Below, in pieces: positions 1-11,799 of a stretch of DNA of 45,205 nt (its first letter is position 1; each line of letters begins with the position of its first letter). Position numbers and translations under genes: made by a program. Under the pieces are notes generated by a model. The model saw only the letters and a program-made list of their open reading frames with translations. It did no database searches and was not told the origin of the DNA. This DNA is from Escherichia coli (GTDB lineage: Bacteria; Pseudomonadota; Gammaproteobacteria; Enterobacterales; Enterobacteriaceae): NCBI RefSeq assembly GCF_011881725.1, contig NZ_JAATUR010000038.1, forward strand, positions 1-45,205, given 5' to 3'.

Positions 1-112
1 GAGTGAACTCACCAATTTGTGTTATTTTAACAACCATTACTACGAAGCGCATTTATCTAGCTTATAAATTAAATTTAATTATTTTTTTGAAAAATGGTTA
101 GGGAGAACCTAC

Positions 113-976
113 ATGGCCATAAGCATCAAGGGTGTTAATACTGGTGTTATTCGCAAGAGTAATAATTTCATTGCGCTGGCGCTAAAAATAAAAGAGCCTC
201 GCAATAAAGAATCGTTGTTCTTCATGTCGGTGATGGAACTTCGCGACCTTTTGATAGCCCTGGAAAGCCGTCTGTATCACAAGCATAAACTCGACGCAGA
301 GGCTCGTCTTCAGTATGAGCAAGCGCGTGATAAAGCCATGAAAAAGATGGCAGAAAATATCCCAGAAATACAGATTGAAGAGCTTAAAAACGCCGATATT
401 AATCGCCGGGTTAATACGCTGGAACTTACCGATAACCAGGGCGAAAATCTTACCTTCATATTAAAACTACATGACGGTAGTAAATGTGAATTAGTCGTCA
501 ATGAGTTACAGATTGAAATGCTGGCGCGGGCAATCATTCATGCAATTAATAATGCAGAAATGCGTGAACTGGCGTTACGTATCACATCATTGTTAGATTT
601 TCTGCCGTTATATGATGTCGACTGCCAGGATGATAAAAATCTGGAATATGACACCTATTCCCAACCAGAATGGAAAAATAACTTGTTTACCCATTATCTG
701 GCGGTGCTTTATCGCTTTAAAGATGAAAGTGGCAAAGAGCAATTTAGTGGCGCAGTCGTGAAAACGCGTGAAGCAACACCGGGTAAAGAAGTGGAGGCTA
801 TCACTCGCCGGATGCTTGATTTCAGCCCACGACTGAAAAAGCTCGCTGGAGTGCCGTGTCAGGTCTACGTTCGAACCATGGCAGCCAATAACGCCCAACC
901 ACTGACTCAGGATCAATGCCTACGCGCACTGCATCATCTACGCGTTCAATCCCTTAGCGCGCCACAGGCGAAATAA
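113..976 (+). CDS. yjeJ: YjeJ, uncharacterised protein
   Basis: This frame encodes 287 residues and matches the E. coli protein YjeJ as I remember it (about 289 aa, differing mainly in the last few residues). No enzyme motif, signal peptide or membrane segment is visible. The protein is charged and soluble-looking, with a helical, Lys/Glu-rich stretch around residues 50-95. A ribosome-binding site (AGGGAGAA) precedes the ATG. The upstream 112 bases are very AT-rich and probably hold the promoter. It is transcribed towards yjeI, with a BIME repeat between the two convergent genes. Function is unknown. In K-12 the neighbours just beyond the left edge would be epmB and efp; that is recall, not seen here. 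Confidence 0.85.
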   Translation: MAISIKGVNTGVIRKSNNFIALALKIKEPRNKESLFFMSVMELRDLLIALESRLYHKHKLDAEARLQYEQARDKAMKKMAENIPEIQIEELKNADINRRVNTLELTDNQGENLTFILKLHDGSKCELVVNELQIEMLARAIIHAINNAEMRELALRITSLLDFLPLYDVDCQDDKNLEYDTYSQPEWKNNLFTHYLAVLYRFKDESGKEQFSGAVVKTREATPGKEVEAITRRMLDFSPRLKKLAGVPCQVYVRTMAANNAQPLTQDQCLRALHHLRVQSLSAPQAK

Positions 977-1044
977 TCTCATCTGTTTTACTACGAGGCT
1001 GGCAGTATCCAGCCTCGGATTGCTGATAGTGTGATCGTCGATCA

Positions 1045-1144
1045 TGCCGGATGCGGCACAAACGCCCTACTCAGCCTACAATTCTATAATATTCAATCAG
1101 TTGTGATGAACCATGTAGGCCTGATAAGCGAAGCGCATCAGGCA
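1045..1144. repeat. BIME: two inverted REP elements
   Basis: Two REP-like units face each other between the convergent ends of yjeJ and yjeI. The left unit starts TGCCGGATGCGGC and ends CCTACA at 1080. The right unit starts TGTAGGCCTGATAAGCG at 1114 and ends GCATCAGGCA. The inverted arrangement is typical of enterobacterial BIMEs, which lie in transcribed 3' regions and can stabilise mRNA or bind gyrase and IHF. Confidence 0.8.
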
Positions 1145-1177
1145 ATTACACGTTTGCCATCCAATTTCTGGCACGAA

Positions 1178-1531
1178 TCAGTTCGGGCACTTATAAACCT
1201 GACCGCTGATTTCGCTGTCAGTCGGAACAAAGCTGGACAGCATACCTTGTGTTGGGCTGCTGATACCATAAATCACGTTACCGCCCATTGCTGCCGCCTG
1301 GTTGCGTAGATCGTTTGCTGCACCACGCATAGAACCGCCTTCCTCTCCGTGTTGCCCGGAGAGCCAGTTACTTTGCTTACCTGTAGCCGTACCAATCAGC
1401 TGGCACTCTGCACCTGGTTGCTCTTCCACGATGCGAACGCTCTGTCCAGCAGCGCTCAATTCGTTACTGGAGCTACAACCCGCCATCAGTAGCGCGGCAC
1501 CGACAATCCCTGCTAAGTATTTTACGTGCAT
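1178..1531 (-). CDS. yjeI: YjeI, predicted lipoprotein (DUF4156)
   Basis: This encodes 117 residues from the ATG at 1531. An in-frame start 11 codons upstream is possible, but the inner start gives a clean lipoprotein signal: MHVKYL, a hydrophobic core, then the lipobox LLMAGC with Cys at about residue 19. The residue after Cys is Ser, which favours outer-membrane sorting. The mature part is Ser/Gly-rich with two further Cys (around 43 and 115) that could form a disulfide. It lies downstream of groL on the same strand, but a terminator separates them, so it is probably its own unit. The family is DUF4156; its function is unknown. Confidence 0.85.
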   Translation of the reverse strand: MHVKYLAGIVGAALLMAGCSSSNELSAAGQSVRIVEEQPGAECQLIGTATGKQSNWLSGQHGEEGGSMRGAANDLRNQAAAMGGNVIYGISSPTQGMLSSFVPTDSEISGQVYKCPN

Positions 1532-1603
1532 GTTATTCCCCATAATCAATGAGCTGGACGCCACTCGCGTCGTCCGTGTCTGAATCTTATACTAGAAAGA
1601 TGA

Positions 1604-1643
1604 CCAAAAGAAAAACCCCCAGACATTTCTGCCCGGGGGTTTC
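1604..1643 (-). terminator. groL rho-independent terminator
   Basis: Read on the minus strand, AACCCCCGGGCA pairs with the segment ending CTGGGGGTT and is followed by TTTTTCTTTTGG. It starts about 25 bases after the groL stop and ends the groSL transcript before yjeI. Confidence 0.8.
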
Positions 1644-1668
1644 TTTATTTCTGCGAGGTGCAGGGCAA

Positions 1669-3327
<1,659 letters not shown>

Positions 3328-3358
3328 TTAAATTCGTATGTTCAGTGTCGTGCGCGGA

Positions 3359-3703
<345 letters not shown>

Positions 3704-3732
3704 TTACGTGGTTTCCCGGCTGGTGACCAGTG

Positions 3733-3761
3733 AAATGGGGATGGGCTTATCCCCCTTCAAG
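3733..3761 (-). promoter_or_regulatory. sigma-32 heat-shock promoter of groSL
   Basis: On the minus strand the -35 element CTTGAA (3756-3761) is followed after 15 bases by CCCCATTT (3733-3740). This is the sigma-32 consensus of CTTGAA with CCCCAT-type -10. It lies about 80-110 bases upstream of the groS ATG. The -35 is embedded in a G/C palindrome (CCCCCTTGAAGGGGG). Confidence 0.92.
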
Positions 3762-3927
3762 GGGGCAAATGAAAAAAAATTCTGATCAGTACAAAATCGG
3801 GTAAAAATCCTGATTCACATCACATTTCATCGCAATTTCTCCATCGCAGCCATACGCGAATCCGATTGTGCTACCATCGAAATCCTGCGTAGTTGCCCAA
3901 AATTTGGGCACAATTGGACATTTACCC

Positions 3928-5184
3928 ATGAGTGGACTCAAGCAAGAACTGGGACTGGCCCAGGGGATCGGCCTGTTATCAACCTCATTATTAGGCACGG
4001 GCGTGTTTGCCGTTCCCGCATTAGCAGCCCTTCTGGCGGGCAACACCAGCCTGTGGGCGTGGCCCGTTTTGATTATCTTAGTGTTCCCGATTGCGATTGT
4101 GTTTGCGATTCTGGGTCGCCACTATCCCAGTGCGGGGGGCGTCGCACACTTCGTTGGCATGGCGTTTGGCTCGCGGCTTGAGCGAGTCACCGGCTGGCTA
4201 TTTTTATCGGTCATTCCCGTGGGCCTGCCCGCTGCGCTACAAATTGCTGCCGGATTCGGCCAGGCGATGTTTGGCTGGCATGGCTGGCAACTGTTGTTGG
4301 CAGAACTCGGTACGCTGGCGCTGGTGTGGTACATCGGCACCAGAGGTGCCAGCTCCAGTGCCAATCTGCAAACGGTTATTGCCGGGCTTATCGTCGCGCT
4401 GATTGTCGCTATCTGGTGGGCGGGCGATATCAAACCTGCGAATATTCCCTTCCCTGCGCCAGGTAATATCGAACTTTCCGGCTTATTTGCTGCGTTATCG
4501 GTGATGTTCTGGTGCTTTGTCGGCCTGGAGGCATTTGCCCATCTCGCCTCGGAATTTAAAAATCCGGAGCGTGATTTTCCGCGTGCTTTGATGATTGGTC
4601 TGCTGCTGGCTGGATTAGTCTACTGGGGCTGTACGGTAGTCGTCTTACGCTTCGACGCCTACGGTGAAAAAATGGCAGCGGCGGCATCGCTTCCAAAAAT
4701 TGTGGTGCAGCTGTTCGGTGTAGGGGCGTTATGGATTGCCTGCGTGATTGGCTATCTGGCCTGCTTTGCCAGTCTCAACATTTATATACAGAGCTTCGCC
4801 CGACTGGTCTGGTCGCAGGCACAACATAATCCTGACCACTATCTGGCACGCCTCTCTTCTCGCCATATACCGACTAATGCCCTTAATGCCGTGCTCGGCT
4901 GTTGCGTGGTGAGCACATTGGTGATCCATATATTAGAGATCAATCTGGACGCACTCATCATCTATGCCAACGGCATCTTTATTATGATCTATCTGCTGTG
5001 CATGCTGGCGGGCTGTAAATTATTGCAAGGACGTTATCGGCTACTGGCGATAATTGGCGGGCTGTTATGCGTTCTGTTACTGGCAATGGTCGGCTGGAAA
5101 AGTTTATATGCGCTCATCATGCTGACGGGGTTATGGCTGTTTCTGCCAAAACGAAACACGCCGGAAAATGGCATAACCACATAA
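3928..5184 (+). CDS. yjeH: YjeH, methionine/branched-chain amino acid exporter (APC family)
   Basis: This encodes 418 residues from ATG 3928; the reading frame is open further upstream, but MSGLKQELGL is the usual start and puts the first helix in the right place. It is an inner-membrane APC-superfamily protein with about 11-12 hydrophobic segments. The substrate-site glycine motif GTGVFAVPA lies at about residues 23-31 in helix 1. YjeH is described in E. coli as an exporter of L-methionine and branched-chain amino acids. It is divergent from groS and converges with fxsA, whose stop lies 15 bases beyond its own, so the two 3' ends nearly touch. Confidence 0.92.
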   Translation: MSGLKQELGLAQGIGLLSTSLLGTGVFAVPALAALLAGNTSLWAWPVLIILVFPIAIVFAILGRHYPSAGGVAHFVGMAFGSRLERVTGWLFLSVIPVGLPAALQIAAGFGQAMFGWHGWQLLLAELGTLALVWYIGTRGASSSANLQTVIAGLIVALIVAIWWAGDIKPANIPFPAPGNIELSGLFAALSVMFWCFVGLEAFAHLASEFKNPERDFPRALMIGLLLAGLVYWGCTVVVLRFDAYGEKMAAAASLPKIVVQLFGVGALWIACVIGYLACFASLNIYIQSFARLVWSQAQHNPDHYLARLSSRHIPTNALNAVLGCCVVSTLVIHILEINLDALIIYANGIFIMIYLLCMLAGCKLLQGRYRLLAIIGGLLCVLLLAMVGWKSLYALIMLTGLWLFLPKRNTPENGITT

Positions 5185-5199
5185 TCCGGCGTTTCGTCA

Positions 5200-5676
5200 T
5201 TAATCCTGGCGATCGTCTTTATGATCAAGGCGGTCGCGATCATCATCCTTACGTTGATATTCACCATCAAAAGTATTGCCGCCACCGGTTCCGGCGCTAA
5301 AACCGCCGCCCGGCATACGGGAAAAGCGCAAATACGGCATCAGCTTCACAGTCAGGTGCTTTTGCACTGGCGGTAATAAAAGAAGAAGACCGAGGAAATC
5401 GGTGAAAAAGCCCGGTAATAAAAGCAGCAAACCGGCAATGATCAACGAAACACTTTTAATCATTTCCGCCGCCGGGTTTTCACCCGCTGCCATTTTTTGT
5501 TGCATCAGCACAAAATTCTTTAAGCCCTGATTACGGACCAGCGACATACCGATAACTGACGTGAATATTACTAATACAAGAGTTAGTAATACACCTAGTA
5601 CATGAGCAACCTGAATAAAGATTGAAATCTCAATATAGACATAAAGGAAAATGGCAATAAAAGGTAACCAGCGCAA
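5200..5676 (-). CDS. fxsA: FxsA, inner-membrane protein
   Basis: This encodes 158 residues starting at a TTG codon (5676) that follows AGGAGA at a spacing of 7. The TTG-led frame could extend seven codons upstream, but that start has no comparable site. FxsA is a small inner-membrane protein with hydrophobic segments near residues 3-20, 25-45 and 75-100, and a charged tail rich in Asp, Arg and His (KDDDRDRLDHKDD). In E. coli, overexpression relieves exclusion of phage T7 by the F plasmid protein PifA. Its normal role is unknown. It is transcribed away from aspA and converges with yjeH. Confidence 0.88.
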   Translation of the reverse strand: MRWLPFIAIFLYVYIEISIFIQVAHVLGVLLTLVLVIFTSVIGMSLVRNQGLKNFVLMQQKMAAGENPAAEMIKSVSLIIAGLLLLLPGFFTDFLGLLLLLPPVQKHLTVKLMPYLRFSRMPGGGFSAGTGGGNTFDGEYQRKDDDRDRLDHKDDRQD

Positions 5677-6012
5677 AGGTTTCTCCTGTAATAGCAACCG
5701 GTTAAATCCGGCCGCCTGAATGGGTTGCGAATCGCGTCTAGCTTATATTGCGGTCGTTAGCAAAATTTCAAGATGTTTGCGCAACTATTTTTGGTAGTAA
5801 TCCCAAAGCGGTGATCTATTTCACAAATTAATAATTAAGGGGTAAAAACCGACACTTAAAGTGATCCAGATTACGGTAGAAATCCTCAAGCAGCATATGA
5901 TCCCGAGTATTCGACCGATGCAGGGGATAATCGTCGGTCGGAAAACATTCGAAACCACATATATTCTGTGTGTTTAAAGCAAATCATTGGCAGCTTGAAA
6001 AAGAAGGTTCAC
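5677..6012. promoter_or_regulatory. fxsA-aspA divergent intergenic region with CRP site
   Basis: This 336-base gene-free stretch separates divergent genes. At 5807-5828 the core GTGA-TCTATT-TCAC fits a CRP-binding site and sits about 190 bases upstream of the aspA ATG. A ribosome-binding site (AAGAAGGTT) precedes aspA. CRP and FNR activation of aspA is known in E. coli. I could not place an FNR site with confidence, although GTGATCCAGATTAC near 5861 is a weak candidate. Confidence 0.65.
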
Positions 6013-7449
6013 ATGTCAAACAACATTCGTATCGAAGAAGATCTGTTGGGTACCAGGGAAGTTCCAGCTGATGCCTACTATGGTGTTCACACTCTGAGAG
6101 CGATTGAAAACTTCTATATCAGCAACAGCAAAATCAGCGATATTCCTGAATTTGTTCGCGGTATGGTAATGGTTAAAAAAGCCGCAGCTATGGCAAACAA
6201 AGAGCTGCAAACCATTCCTAAAAGTGTAGCGAATGCAATCATTGCCGCATGTGATGAAGTCCTGAACAACGGAAAATGCATGGATCAGTTCCCTGTAGAC
6301 GTCTACCAGGGCGGCGCAGGTACTTCCGTAAACATGAACACCAACGAAGTGCTGGCCAATATCGGTCTGGAACTGATGGGTCACCAGAAAGGTGAATATC
6401 AGTACCTGAACCCTAACGACCACGTTAACAAATGTCAGTCCACTAACGACGCCTACCCGACCGGTTTCCGCATCGCGGTTTACTCTTCGCTGATTAAACT
6501 GGTAGATGCTATTAACCAACTGCGCGAAGGCTTTGAACGTAAAGCTGTCGAATTCCAGGACATCCTGAAAATGGGTCGTACCCAGCTGCAGGACGCAGTA
6601 CCGATGACCCTTGGTCAGGAATTCCGCGCTTTCAGCATCCTGCTGAAAGAAGAAGTGAAAAACATCCAACGTACCGCTGAACTGCTGCTGGAAGTTAACC
6701 TCGGCGCAACTGCAATCGGTACTGGCCTGAACACGCCGAAAGAGTACTCTCCGCTGGCAGTGAAAAAACTGGCCGAAGTTACTGGCTTCCCATGTGTACC
6801 TGCTGAAGACCTGATCGAAGCGACCTCTGACTGTGGCGCTTACGTTATGGTTCACGGCGCGCTGAAACGCCTGGCTGTGAAGATGTCCAAAATCTGTAAC
6901 GACCTGCGCTTGCTCTCTTCTGGCCCACGTGCCGGCCTGAACGAGATCAACCTGCCGGAACTGCAGGCGGGCTCTTCCATCATGCCAGCCAAAGTAAACC
7001 CGGTTGTTCCGGAAGTGGTTAACCAGGTATGCTTCAAAGTCATCGGTAACGACACCACTGTTACCATGGCAGCAGAAGCAGGTCAGCTGCAGCTGAACGT
7101 TATGGAGCCGGTCATTGGCCAGGCGATGTTTGAATCCGTTCATATTCTGACCAACGCTTGCTACAACCTGCTGGAAAAATGCGTTAACGGCATCACTGCT
7201 AACAAAGAAGTGTGCGAAGGTTACGTTTACAACTCTATCGGTATCGTTACTTACCTGAACCCGTTCATTGGTCACCACAACGGTGACATCGTGGGTAAAA
7301 TCTGTGCCGAAACCGGTAAGAGTGTACGTGAAGTCGTCCTGGAACGCGGTCTGTTGACTGAAGCGGAACTAGACGATATTTTCTCCGTACAGAATCTGAT
7401 GCACCCGGCTTACAAAGCAAAACGCTATACTGATGAAAGCGAACAGTAA
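6013..7449 (+). CDS. aspA: Aspartate ammonia-lyase (aspartase)
   Basis: Aspartase reversibly converts L-aspartate to fumarate plus ammonia, feeding fumarate respiration. The protein has 478 residues from ATG 6013 ([13 protein letters not shown]); a frame extension of 15 codons upstream lacks a ribosome site. Family marks are the substrate-binding TSTN-like segment ([11 protein letters not shown], about residue 140), the HTQLQDA-like [16 protein letters not shown] block near 187, and the signature loop [11 protein letters not shown] around 317-327, which carries the catalytic Ser. The cytosolic enzyme is a homotetramer. A strong terminator follows, and then dcuA, whose antiporter exchanges the aspartate and fumarate/succinate involved in this reaction. 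Confidence 0.98.
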   Translation: MSNNIRIEEDLLGTREVPADAYYGVHTLRAIENFYISNSKISDIPEFVRGMVMVKKAAAMANKELQTIPKSVANAIIAACDEVLNNGKCMDQFPVDVYQGGAGTSVNMNTNEVLANIGLELMGHQKGEYQYLNPNDHVNKCQSTNDAYPTGFRIAVYSSLIKLVDAINQLREGFERKAVEFQDILKMGRTQLQDAVPMTLGQEFRAFSILLKEEVKNIQRTAELLLEVNLGATAIGTGLNTPKEYSPLAVKKLAEVTGFPCVPAEDLIEATSDCGAYVMVHGALKRLAVKMSKICNDLRLLSSGPRAGLNEINLPELQAGSSIMPAKVNPVVPEVVNQVCFKVIGNDTTVTMAAEAGQLQLNVMEPVIGQAMFESVHILTNACYNLLEKCVNGITANKEVCEGYVYNSIGIVTYLNPFIGHHNGDIVGKICAETGKSVREVVLERGLLTEAELDDIFSVQNLMHPAYKAKRYTDESEQ

Positions 7450-7471
7450 TCGTACAGGGTAGTACAAATGA

Positions 7472-7502
7472 AAAAGGCACGTCAGATGACGTGCCTTTTT
7501 TC
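7472..7502 (+). terminator. aspA terminator/attenuator
   Basis: The stem GGCACGTCA / TGACGTGCC with a 2-base loop is flanked by A5 and T7 runs. It lies 23 bases after the aspA stop and partly separates aspA from dcuA. Confidence 0.9.
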
Positions 7503-7566
7503 TTGTGAGTAGTAACTTAAAAATAACAACTTTATATCAACTTGTTAAAAAACAAGGAAGGCTAAT

Positions 7567-8868
7567 ATGCTAGTTGTAGAACTCATCATAGTTTTGCTGG
7601 CGATCTTCTTGGGCGCCAGATTGGGGGGAATCGGTATTGGGTTTGCAGGTGGATTGGGGGTGCTGGTTCTTGCCGCTATCGGCGTCAAGCCTGGTAACAT
7701 CCCATTCGATGTAATATCCATTATCATGGCGGTTATCGCTGCTATTTCTGCGATGCAGGTTGCTGGCGGTCTGGACTATCTGGTTCATCAGACAGAAAAG
7801 CTGCTGCGCCGTAATCCGAAATACATCACGATCCTCGCTCCGATCGTGACCTATTTCCTGACAATCTTTGCTGGTACCGGCAACATCTCTCTGGCAACAC
7901 TGCCAGTTATCGCTGAAGTTGCGAAGGAACAAGGCGTTAAACCTTGCCGTCCACTATCAACGGCGGTAGTTTCCGCGCAGATTGCGATCACCGCATCGCC
8001 AATCTCAGCGGCAGTGGTTTACATGTCTTCCGTAATGGAAGGTCATGGCATCAGCTACCTCCATCTACTCTCTGTGGTCATCCCGTCTACCCTGCTGGCA
8101 GTTCTGGTGATGTCTTTCCTGGTCACCATGCTGTTCAACTCCAAACTGTCTGACGATCCGATTTATCGCAAGCGTCTGGAAGAAGGTCTGGTTGAACTGC
8201 GCGGTGAAAAGCAGATTGAAATCAAACAAGGCGCGAAAGCATCCGTCTGGCTGTTCCTGCTGGGCGTAGTTGGCGTGGTTATCTATGCGATTATCAACAG
8301 CCCAAGCATGGGCCTGGTTGAAAAACCGCTGATGAACACCACTAACGCTATCCTGATTATCATGTTAAGCGTTGCAACCCTGACCACTGTTCTTTGCAAA
8401 GTGGACACCGACAACATCCTCAACTCCAGCACCTTCAAAGCAGGTATGAGCGCCTGTATTTGTATCCTGGGTGTTGCGTGGCTGGGCGATACTTTCGTTT
8501 CCAACAACATTGTATGGATCAAAGATACCGCTGGTGAAGTGATTCAGGGCCATCCATGGCTGCTGGCTGTTATCTTCTTCTTTGCTTCTGCTCTGCTGTA
8601 TTCTCAGGCAGCAACCGCAAAAGCACTGATGCCGATGGCTCTGGCGCTGAACGTTTCTCCGCTGACCGCTGTAGCGTCTTTTGCTGCGGTGTCTGGTCTG
8701 TTCATTCTGCCGACCTACCCGACGCTGGTTGCTGCGGTACAGATGGATGACACAGGTACTACCCGTATCGGTAAATTCGTCTTCAACCATCCGTTCTTCA
8801 TCCCAGGTACTCTGGGTGTTGCCCTGGCCGTTTGCTTCGGCTTCTTGCTGGGCAGCTTCATGCTGTAA
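7567..8868 (+). CDS. dcuA: DcuA, anaerobic C4-dicarboxylate antiporter
   Basis: This encodes a 433-residue inner-membrane protein of the Dcu family, which exchanges aspartate, fumarate or malate for succinate. Around ten to twelve hydrophobic segments are visible. It shares with DcuB in this window the segments [12 protein letters not shown] near residue 75 and the C-terminal LPTYPT/S block near 385 with GTTxIGxFVxNHxFxxPG. A ribosome-binding site (AAGGAAGG) precedes the ATG. It follows aspA by 117 bases with a terminator between, so it can be co-transcribed by readthrough or from its own promoter. DcuA is the more constitutive, aspartate-preferring paralogue; DcuB is the one under DcuSR control. 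Confidence 0.97.
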   Translation: MLVVELIIVLLAIFLGARLGGIGIGFAGGLGVLVLAAIGVKPGNIPFDVISIIMAVIAAISAMQVAGGLDYLVHQTEKLLRRNPKYITILAPIVTYFLTIFAGTGNISLATLPVIAEVAKEQGVKPCRPLSTAVVSAQIAITASPISAAVVYMSSVMEGHGISYLHLLSVVIPSTLLAVLVMSFLVTMLFNSKLSDDPIYRKRLEEGLVELRGEKQIEIKQGAKASVWLFLLGVVGVVIYAIINSPSMGLVEKPLMNTTNAILIIMLSVATLTTVLCKVDTDNILNSSTFKAGMSACICILGVAWLGDTFVSNNIVWIKDTAGEVIQGHPWLLAVIFFFASALLYSQAATAKALMPMALALNVSPLTAVASFAAVSGLFILPTYPTLVAAVQMDDTGTTRIGKFVFNHPFFIPGTLGVALAVCFGFLLGSFML

Positions 8869-8877
8869 TGACAAATC

Positions 8878-8905
8878 GCGGGGCGTTCACGCCCCGCTTT
8901 CTTTC
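8878..8905 (+). terminator. dcuA terminator
   Basis: The perfect 8-bp stem GCGGGGCG / CGCCCCGC with loop TTCA is followed by TTTCTTTC, 9 bases after the dcuA stop. Confidence 0.85.
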
Positions 8906-8983
8906 CCGCCGACTAACATCCTTCCCCCGTCCGTTGTATAGTGACTTCTCTCTTGCGGTTCCATCTGTTCTTGCGAGGTGTTT

Positions 8984-9322
8984 ATGCTTGATGAAAAAAG
9001 TTCGAATACCACATCTGTCGTGGTGCTGTGTACCGCACCGGATGAAGCGACAGCCCAGGATTTAGCCGCCAAAGTGTTGGCGGAGAAACTGGCGGCTTGT
9101 GCGACCTTGGTCCCTGGCGCTACCTCCCTCTATTACTGGGAAGGTAAACTGGAACAAGAATACGAAGTGCAGATGATTTTAAAAACCACCGTATCTCACC
9201 AGCAAGCACTGCTGGAATGCCTGAAGTCTCATCATCCGTATCAAACCCCGGAGCTTCTGGTTTTACCTGTTACACACGGAGACACAGATTACCTCTCATG
9301 GCTCAACGCATCTTTACGCTGA
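8984..9322 (+). CDS. cutA: CutA, divalent-cation tolerance protein
   Basis: This encodes 112 residues from ATG 8984, which has GCGAGGTG as its ribosome site; a GTG two codons upstream is the alternative. CutA is a small trimeric ferredoxin-fold protein linked genetically to copper tolerance; its biochemical role is unsettled. Family marks are [11 protein letters not shown] near the start, the [20 protein letters not shown] block at about 35-54, and TPELLVLPV near 89. The last 25 bases overlap the start of dsbD in another frame, so the two are translationally close. This fits the historical grouping of dsbD with cutA as a copper-tolerance locus. Confidence 0.95.
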   Translation: MLDEKSSNTTSVVVLCTAPDEATAQDLAAKVLAEKLAACATLVPGATSLYYWEGKLEQEYEVQMILKTTVSHQQALLECLKSHHPYQTPELLVLPVTHGDTDYLSWLNASLR

Positions 9323-10995
9323 TCCTGCTACTTTGCAGCACTTCCGTTTTTGCCGGATTATTCGACGCGCCGGGACGCTCACAATTTGTCCCCGCGGATC
9401 AAGCCTTTGCTTTTGATTTTCAGCAAAACCAACATGACCTTAATCTGACCTGGCAGATCAAAGACGGTTATTACCTCTACCGTAAACAGATCCGCATTAC
9501 GCCGGAACAAGCTAAAATTGCTGACGTGCAGTTGCCGCCAGGCGTCTGGCATGAAGATGAGTTTTACGGCAAAAGCGAGATTTACCGTGATAGGCTGACG
9601 CTGCCTGTGGCCATCAACCAGGCAAGTGCTGGTGCGACATTGACTGTCACTTACCAGGGCTGTGCCGACGCCGGTTTCTGTTATCCGCCAGAAACCAAAA
9701 CCGTTCCGTTAAGCGAAGTTATTACCAACAACGCGACGCCACAGCCTACACCAGTTCCGCAGCAAGAGCAGCCCGCCGCACAATTGCCCTTTTCCGCACT
9801 TTGGGCGTTGTTGATCGGTATTGGTATCGCCTTTACGCCATGCGTGCTGCCCATGTACCCACTAATTTCCGGTATCGTGCTGGGCGGTAAACAGCGACTC
9901 TCCACCGCCAGAGCATTGTTGCTGACCTTTATTTATGTTCAGGGGATGGCGCTCACCTACACGGCCCTGGGTCTGGTGGTTGCCGCTGCAGGATTACAGT
10001 TCCAGGCGGCGCTACAGCATCCTTACGTGCTTATCGGCCTTGCTATCGTCTTTACCTTGCTGGCGATGTCGATGTTTGGTCTATTCACCCTGCAACTTCC
10101 CTCATCACTGCAAACACGCCTCACGCTAATGAGCAATCGCCAACAAGGCGGTTCGCCCGGCGGTGTATTTGTTATGGGGGCCATCGCCGGGTTGATCTGT
10201 TCACCATGCACCACCGCACCGCTTAGCGCGATTCTGCTGTATATCGCCCAAAGCGGGAACATGTGGCTGGGCGGCGGCACGCTTTATCTCTATGCACTGG
10301 GCATGGGCCTGCCGTTGATGCTAATTACCGTCTTTGGCAACCGTCTGCTGCCGAAAAGCGGTCCGTGGATGGAACAGGTCAAAACCGCGTTTGGTTTTGT
10401 GATCCTCGCGCTGCCGGTGTTCTTGCTGGAGCGAGTAGTTGGTGATATCTGGGGATTACGCTTGTGGTCGGCGCTTGGTGTTGCGTTCTTTGGCTGGGCC
10501 TTTATCACCAGCTTACAGGCCAAACGCGGCTGGATGCGCGTTGTGCAAATAATCCTGCTGGCATCGGCGCTGGTTAGCGTACGTCCACTCCAGGATTGGG
10601 CATTTGGCGTGACCAACACCGCGCAAATGCAGGCGCATCTCAACTTTAAACAAATCAAAACGGTGGATGAATTAAATCAGGCGTTAATTGAAGCCAAAGA
10701 CAAGCCGGTGATGTTAGATCTCTATGCCGACTGGTGCGTCGCCTGTAAAGAGTTCGAGAAATACACCTTCAGCGACCCGCAGGTGCAAAAAGCGTTAGCA
10801 GACACGGTCTTACTTCAGGCCAACGTCACTGCCAACGACGCACAAGATGTGGCGCTGTTAAAGCATCTGAATGTCCTTGGCCTACCGACAATTCTCTTTT
10901 TTGACGGACAAGGCCAGGAGCATCCAAAAGCGCGCGTCACGGGCTTTATGGATGCAGAAACATTCAGCGCACATTTGCGCGATCGCCAACCGTGA
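9298..10995 (+). CDS. dsbD: DsbD, thiol:disulfide interchange protein
   Basis: DsbD carries reducing power from cytosolic thioredoxin across the inner membrane to DsbC, DsbG and CcmG. It is 565 residues from ATG 9298, which lies inside cutA; frame extension upstream is only cutA overlap. Order of parts: a signal peptide ([19 protein letters not shown]), a periplasmic alpha domain with the Cys pair in CADAGFC (about residues 122-128), a Pro/Gln linker, eight membrane helices with [11 protein letters not shown] and [11 protein letters not shown] each giving a redox Cys, and a C-terminal thioredoxin-like gamma domain with WCVACK (about 480). All six working cysteines are present. Downstream yjdC follows closely. 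Confidence 0.97.
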   Translation: MAQRIFTLILLLCSTSVFAGLFDAPGRSQFVPADQAFAFDFQQNQHDLNLTWQIKDGYYLYRKQIRITPEQAKIADVQLPPGVWHEDEFYGKSEIYRDRLTLPVAINQASAGATLTVTYQGCADAGFCYPPETKTVPLSEVITNNATPQPTPVPQQEQPAAQLPFSALWALLIGIGIAFTPCVLPMYPLISGIVLGGKQRLSTARALLLTFIYVQGMALTYTALGLVVAAAGLQFQAALQHPYVLIGLAIVFTLLAMSMFGLFTLQLPSSLQTRLTLMSNRQQGGSPGGVFVMGAIAGLICSPCTTAPLSAILLYIAQSGNMWLGGGTLYLYALGMGLPLMLITVFGNRLLPKSGPWMEQVKTAFGFVILALPVFLLERVVGDIWGLRLWSALGVAFFGWAFITSLQAKRGWMRVVQIILLASALVSVRPLQDWAFGVTNTAQMQAHLNFKQIKTVDELNQALIEAKDKPVMLDLYADWCVACKEFEKYTFSDPQVQKALADTVLLQANVTANDAQDVALLKHLNVLGLPTILFFDGQGQEHPKARVTGFMDAETFSAHLRDRQP

Positions 10996-11030
10996 ACGAC
11001 ACTTCAGTGGGAAAGACGGAGGAAAATAGC

Positions 11031-11606
11031 GTGCAACGTGAAGATGTTCTGGGAGAAGCCCTGAAATTATTAGAGTTACAAGGGATTGCCAACACCACGC
11101 TGGAGATGGTTGCTGAACGTGTGGATTATCCACTGGACGAGCTGCGACGCTTCTGGCCAGACAAAGAGGCGATCCTCTACGATGCCCTGCGCTATCTCAG
11201 CCAACAGATAGATGTCTGGCGTCGTCAGCTAATGCTGGACGAAACACAATCCACCGAGCAAAAGCTACTGGCGCGTTATCAGGCGCTATCGGAGTGCGTT
11301 AAAAACAACCGCTATCCGGGCTGTCTGTTTATCGCCGCCTGTACGTTTTATCCCGATCCCGGCCACCCTATTCATCAACTGGCAGATCAGCAAAAAAGCG
11401 CGGCCTACGATTTTACCCACGAACTGTTAACCATGCTGGAAGTTGACGATCCAGCGATGGTGGCAAAACAGATGGAACTGGTTCTGGAAGGGTGTTTAAG
11501 CCGAATGCTGGTGAATCGTAGCCAGGCAGATGTCGACACCGCACATCGGCTGGCGGAAGATATCCTGCGCTTCGCCCGCTGCCGCCAGGGCGGGGCACTG
11601 ACCTGA
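11031..11606 (+). CDS. yjdC: YjdC, TetR-family transcriptional regulator
   Basis: I chose the GTG at 11031, giving 191 residues, because GGAGG lies 8 bases upstream. An ATG at 10992 would overlap the end of dsbD and add 13 residues of no clear homology. The N-terminus forms a helix-turn-helix of TetR type ([26 protein letters not shown], then [18 protein letters not shown]), followed by a ligand-binding helical body with a Cys in YPGCLFIAA. The ligand and targets are not known to me. It sits directly after dsbD on the same strand and is probably co-transcribed; a weak hairpin follows before pheU. Confidence 0.85.
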   Translation: MQREDVLGEALKLLELQGIANTTLEMVAERVDYPLDELRRFWPDKEAILYDALRYLSQQIDVWRRQLMLDETQSTEQKLLARYQALSECVKNNRYPGCLFIAACTFYPDPGHPIHQLADQQKSAAYDFTHELLTMLEVDDPAMVAKQMELVLEGCLSRMLVNRSQADVDTAHRLAEDILRFARCRQGGALT

Positions 11607-11622
11607 CAGAAACACAGAAAAG

Positions 11623-11663
11623 AAGCGATTTGCCGCAATCTTAAGCAGTTGAATCGCTTTTAC
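11623..11663 (+). terminator. possible yjdC terminator
   Basis: AAGCGATT (11623-11630) pairs with AATCGCTT (11652-11659) across a 21-base loop and is followed by TTTTAC. It is a modest terminator, but well placed between yjdC and the pheU promoter. Confidence 0.5.
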
Positions 11664-11673
11664 TGAAATTAGG

Positions 11674-11702
11674 TTGACGAGATGTGCGGATTACGGTTTA
11701 AT
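11674..11702 (+). promoter_or_regulatory. sigma-70 promoter of pheU
   Basis: The -35 TTGACG (11674-11679) and -10 TTTAAT (11697-11702) are separated by exactly 17 bases. A GC-rich discriminator (GCGCCCCG) follows, typical of stringently controlled stable-RNA promoters. The tRNA begins 11 bases after the -10. Confidence 0.85.
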
Positions 11703-11712
11703 GCGCCCCGTT

Positions 11713-11788
11713 GCCCGGATAGCTCAGTCGGTAGAGCAGGGGATTGAAAATCCCCGTGTCCTTGGTTCGATTCCGAGTCCGGGCACCA
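11713..11788 (+). tRNA. pheU: tRNA-Phe(GAA)
   Basis: This is a 76-base tRNA with encoded CCA. The acceptor arm GCCCGGA pairs with TCCGGGC. The D-loop holds AGCTCAGTCGGTAGAGCA, the anticodon stem-loop is GGGGATTGAAAATCCCC with anticodon GAA, and the T-arm includes GGTTCGATTCC. It is a single-gene unit with its own promoter and terminator. The pheU/pheV tRNA genes are known integration sites for pathogenicity islands in E. coli; here the 3' end is intact and no integrase follows. Confidence 0.98.
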
Positions 11789-11799
11789 AATTCATATCA

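Noticed and set aside
6016..7278. 420-codon frame opposite aspA
   Set aside because: Antisense shadow of a strongly codon-biased gene, with no ribosome site and no recognisable domain.
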